A DNA stretch of 16,854 nt from Bacteroidales bacterium (GTDB lineage Bacteria > Bacteroidota > Bacteroidia > Bacteroidales > UBA1556): the NCBI GenBank assembly GCA_029939445.1, contig JAOZSY010000031.1:1-16854 (forward strand), given 5' to 3'. Positions 15,422 through 16,854 of this stretch are shown one piece after another. The notes below the pieces were generated by a model, which was given only the letters and a program-made list of their open reading frames with translations, was not told where the DNA came from and made no database searches. Made by a program: the position numbers and the translations under genes. The stretch's first letter is position 1. Each line of letters starts with the position of its first letter.

Positions 15422-16854
15422 TGGATGTATTTGAAATTATAATGAGCCCTTTTGTTTTTATTATAAAATATATTTTCTTATTTTCATATAATCTTAGTGG
15501 AGATTATGGCGTTGCCATTGTATTATTAAGTTTATTTATTTCATTAATTCTATTGCCAATTTTTATTTTTATTGAAAGGGCAAAAAAGAAAGATGATACC
15601 ATAAAACAGAAGATGAAACCTTTGGTAGAGGAAATAAAAGCTTGCTATAAAGGGCAGGAGAGGTATTACTATCTAAAAACACTAAATAGACAACACAATT
15701 ATAGCCCAACTCGTGCACTAATTCCTGTGCTGAGTTTACTTATTCAGATTCCATTTTTTATTGCTGCCTATCAGTTTTTGGAGCATTATTCTCCACTTAT
15801 TGGTCAGAGTTTCCTTTTTATCAATGACTTAAGTAAGGCAGATTCATTTATGGGAGCAATAAATATCCTTCCAATATTAATGACAATAGTGAACTTGATT
15901 ACAGTTTACTTCTATACAATTAATGGCGAAAAAAAGGAACGAAATCAAATGATTGTTATTGCTGCAGTATTTTTAATAATGTTGTATAATTTACCATCGG
16001 CTCTTTTGCTTTATTGGACACTAAATAATGTTTTTAGCTTTTTCAGGTTGTTTATTACCAACCCAGAGGTGCTTAAAAAAAAGCGAATAAAAAGAGTTAA
16101 TACACAGATAATTAAGCTAGAAATATCTTCTTTTAAGGAAAGATTATTAGCTTCTCTAAAAGTGTTTTATATTTTTGCTATAGCATTTATGATAATACAA
16201 GTCAATTGGGCACTTAACCATACCTTTGATTTGTTTGCTTTGAGAATAGGATTAGCATTACTTATATCAATAGTATTATACATTGTCTATATTCTTTTTC
16301 AGAAACAAATAAAGAAATTTATTATAGGTATAATAAATATCGAAATTGAACCTAGGGTATACCTATCCTTATTGTTTTTTGCTGCATATTTTCATATGTC
16401 TTCAATATTCTTTTATCAAGAAATGAATAAAAGCCTTGATTTTGTTTCTTTATTATTTCTTATTCCCATTGAGCTTATAGCAATTGGATATTACTTAAGA
16501 GATCTAAAGACTTTAAGGTATAAATCATTTTCGTTACTATTAGTATTGCCTCTTATTATACTTCAATTTAGTAATACTCTAGGTATTTTGCAATTGGCTG
16601 ATAAGTTATTGACAGTGTATGAGATAGGCTACTCTATGGAGAATAGTTTCTTATTTTCATTTCGTAGTGTAGGAATTATTGTTACTAGTGTTTTGTTTTT
16701 CTTTTATCAAAAGCAGAAGAAGTTACAATTATTTGAAATTAGCAATTATTATTTATTATTCTTTTTGTCTGCATTATATATTTTTGGTCAGATTTTCATT
16801 TGGGGACCACTTATGAGCTTTTCATCTTTTCCCGAAGCTTTTGAATTTTCTGCT
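15421..16854 (+). CDS. YidC/Oxa1-domain polytopic membrane protein, 3' end missing
   Basis: The frame from the ATG at 15421 stays open to the window edge (478 residues seen). Residues about 10-212 match a YidC/Oxa1 insertase core: a paired first helix YGVAIVLLSLFISLILLP at 29-46, a cytoplasmic charged hairpin at 52-95 ending with QHNYSPTRALIPVLSLLIQIP, and a last pair ending YNLPSALLLYWTLNNVFSFF at 189-208, which is the family signature. Ser41 sits where insertases have the conserved groove Arg (Arg366 in E. coli YidC). From about 247 to 462 there are six or seven further hydrophobic segments (near 247-262, 270-292, 314-332, 340-358, 368-384, 414-428 and 443-462) that I do not recognise, and the protein continues past the edge. 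It overlaps the transferase gene by one base. It may help move or assemble the phosphonate-bearing polymer or lipid, or insert a partner protein; both are inference. Confidence 0.8.
   Translation, partial: MDVFEIIMSPFVFIIKYIFLFSYNLSGDYGVAIVLLSLFISLILLPIFIFIERAKKKDDTIKQKMKPLVEEIKACYKGQERYYYLKTLNRQHNYSPTRALIPVLSLLIQIPFFIAAYQFLEHYSPLIGQSFLFINDLSKADSFMGAINILPILMTIVNLITVYFYTINGEKKERNQMIVIAAVFLIMLYNLPSALLLYWTLNNVFSFFRLFITNPEVLKKKRIKRVNTQIIKLEISSFKERLLASLKVFYIFAIAFMIIQVNWALNHTFDLFALRIGLALLISIVLYIVYILFQKQIKKFIIGIINIEIEPRVYLSLLFFAAYFHMSSIFFYQEMNKSLDFVSLLFLIPIELIAIGYYLRDLKTLRYKSFSLLLVLPLIILQFSNTLGILQLADKLLTVYEIGYSMENSFLFSFRSVGIIVTSVLFFFYQKQKKLQLFEISNYYLLFFLSALYIFGQIFIWGPLMSFSSFPEAFEFSA

Noticed and set aside
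1..16854. CRISPR array, tRNA or rRNA genes, insertion sequences
   Set aside because: No regularly spaced repeats, cloverleaf-like blocks or transposase motifs were found; gaps between genes are all under 170 bases.

Overview
This is an AT-rich, gene-dense window, almost certainly chromosomal DNA from a member of the Bacteroidota. The evidence is a DUF4369-thioredoxin (TlpA-like) lipoprotein-type reductase, a short outer-membrane beta-barrel protein, general lack of good Shine-Dalgarno sequences, and several upstream matches to the Bacteroidota -7 promoter element TAnnTTTG. Order and species cannot be told from the sequence. No rRNA, tRNA, CRISPR array, insertion sequence or prophage gene is visible, and no gap between genes exceeds 170 bases.

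Left part (1-5321): the 3' end of a gene with an SBP_bac_3 solute-binding domain runs off the left edge. It converges, with one base between stops, on a small rhomboid protease. A divergent intergenic region separates the rhomboid from a Tet(M)-like / EF-G-like ribosomal GTPase. Next comes a two-gene unit made of a secreted beta-barrel protein and a CDF zinc-type efflux transporter that overlap by 8 bases.

Middle part (5385-10419): five genes lie on the minus strand. In transcription order they are inorganic pyrophosphatase, a large protein joining a TAXI-type periplasmic solute-binding domain to three membrane helices and a cytoplasmic TerB-like domain, the tRNA t6A factor TsaB, a YbgC-like acyl-CoA thioesterase, and a secreted TlpA-like thiol-disulfide oxidoreductase. 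A hairpin terminator lies between the convergent CDF and TlpA-like genes, and another lies after the pyrophosphatase.

Right part (10587 to the right edge): five plus-strand genes with gaps or overlaps of 1-4 bases form a phosphonate biosynthesis operon. PEP mutase (fused to an N-terminal HxGH nucleotidylyltransferase domain) makes phosphonopyruvate. A TPP-dependent decarboxylase makes phosphonoacetaldehyde, and an iron-ADH-family reductase would give 2-hydroxyethylphosphonate. A CDP-glycerol glycerophosphotransferase-like enzyme follows, and then a polytopic protein that starts with a YidC/Oxa1 domain and continues with at least six more hydrophobic segments before the window ends. I infer that the operon makes a nucleotide-activated phosphonate and places it on a cell-surface polymer or lipid. 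The YidC-like protein lacks the conserved groove arginine and is the most unusual gene here.
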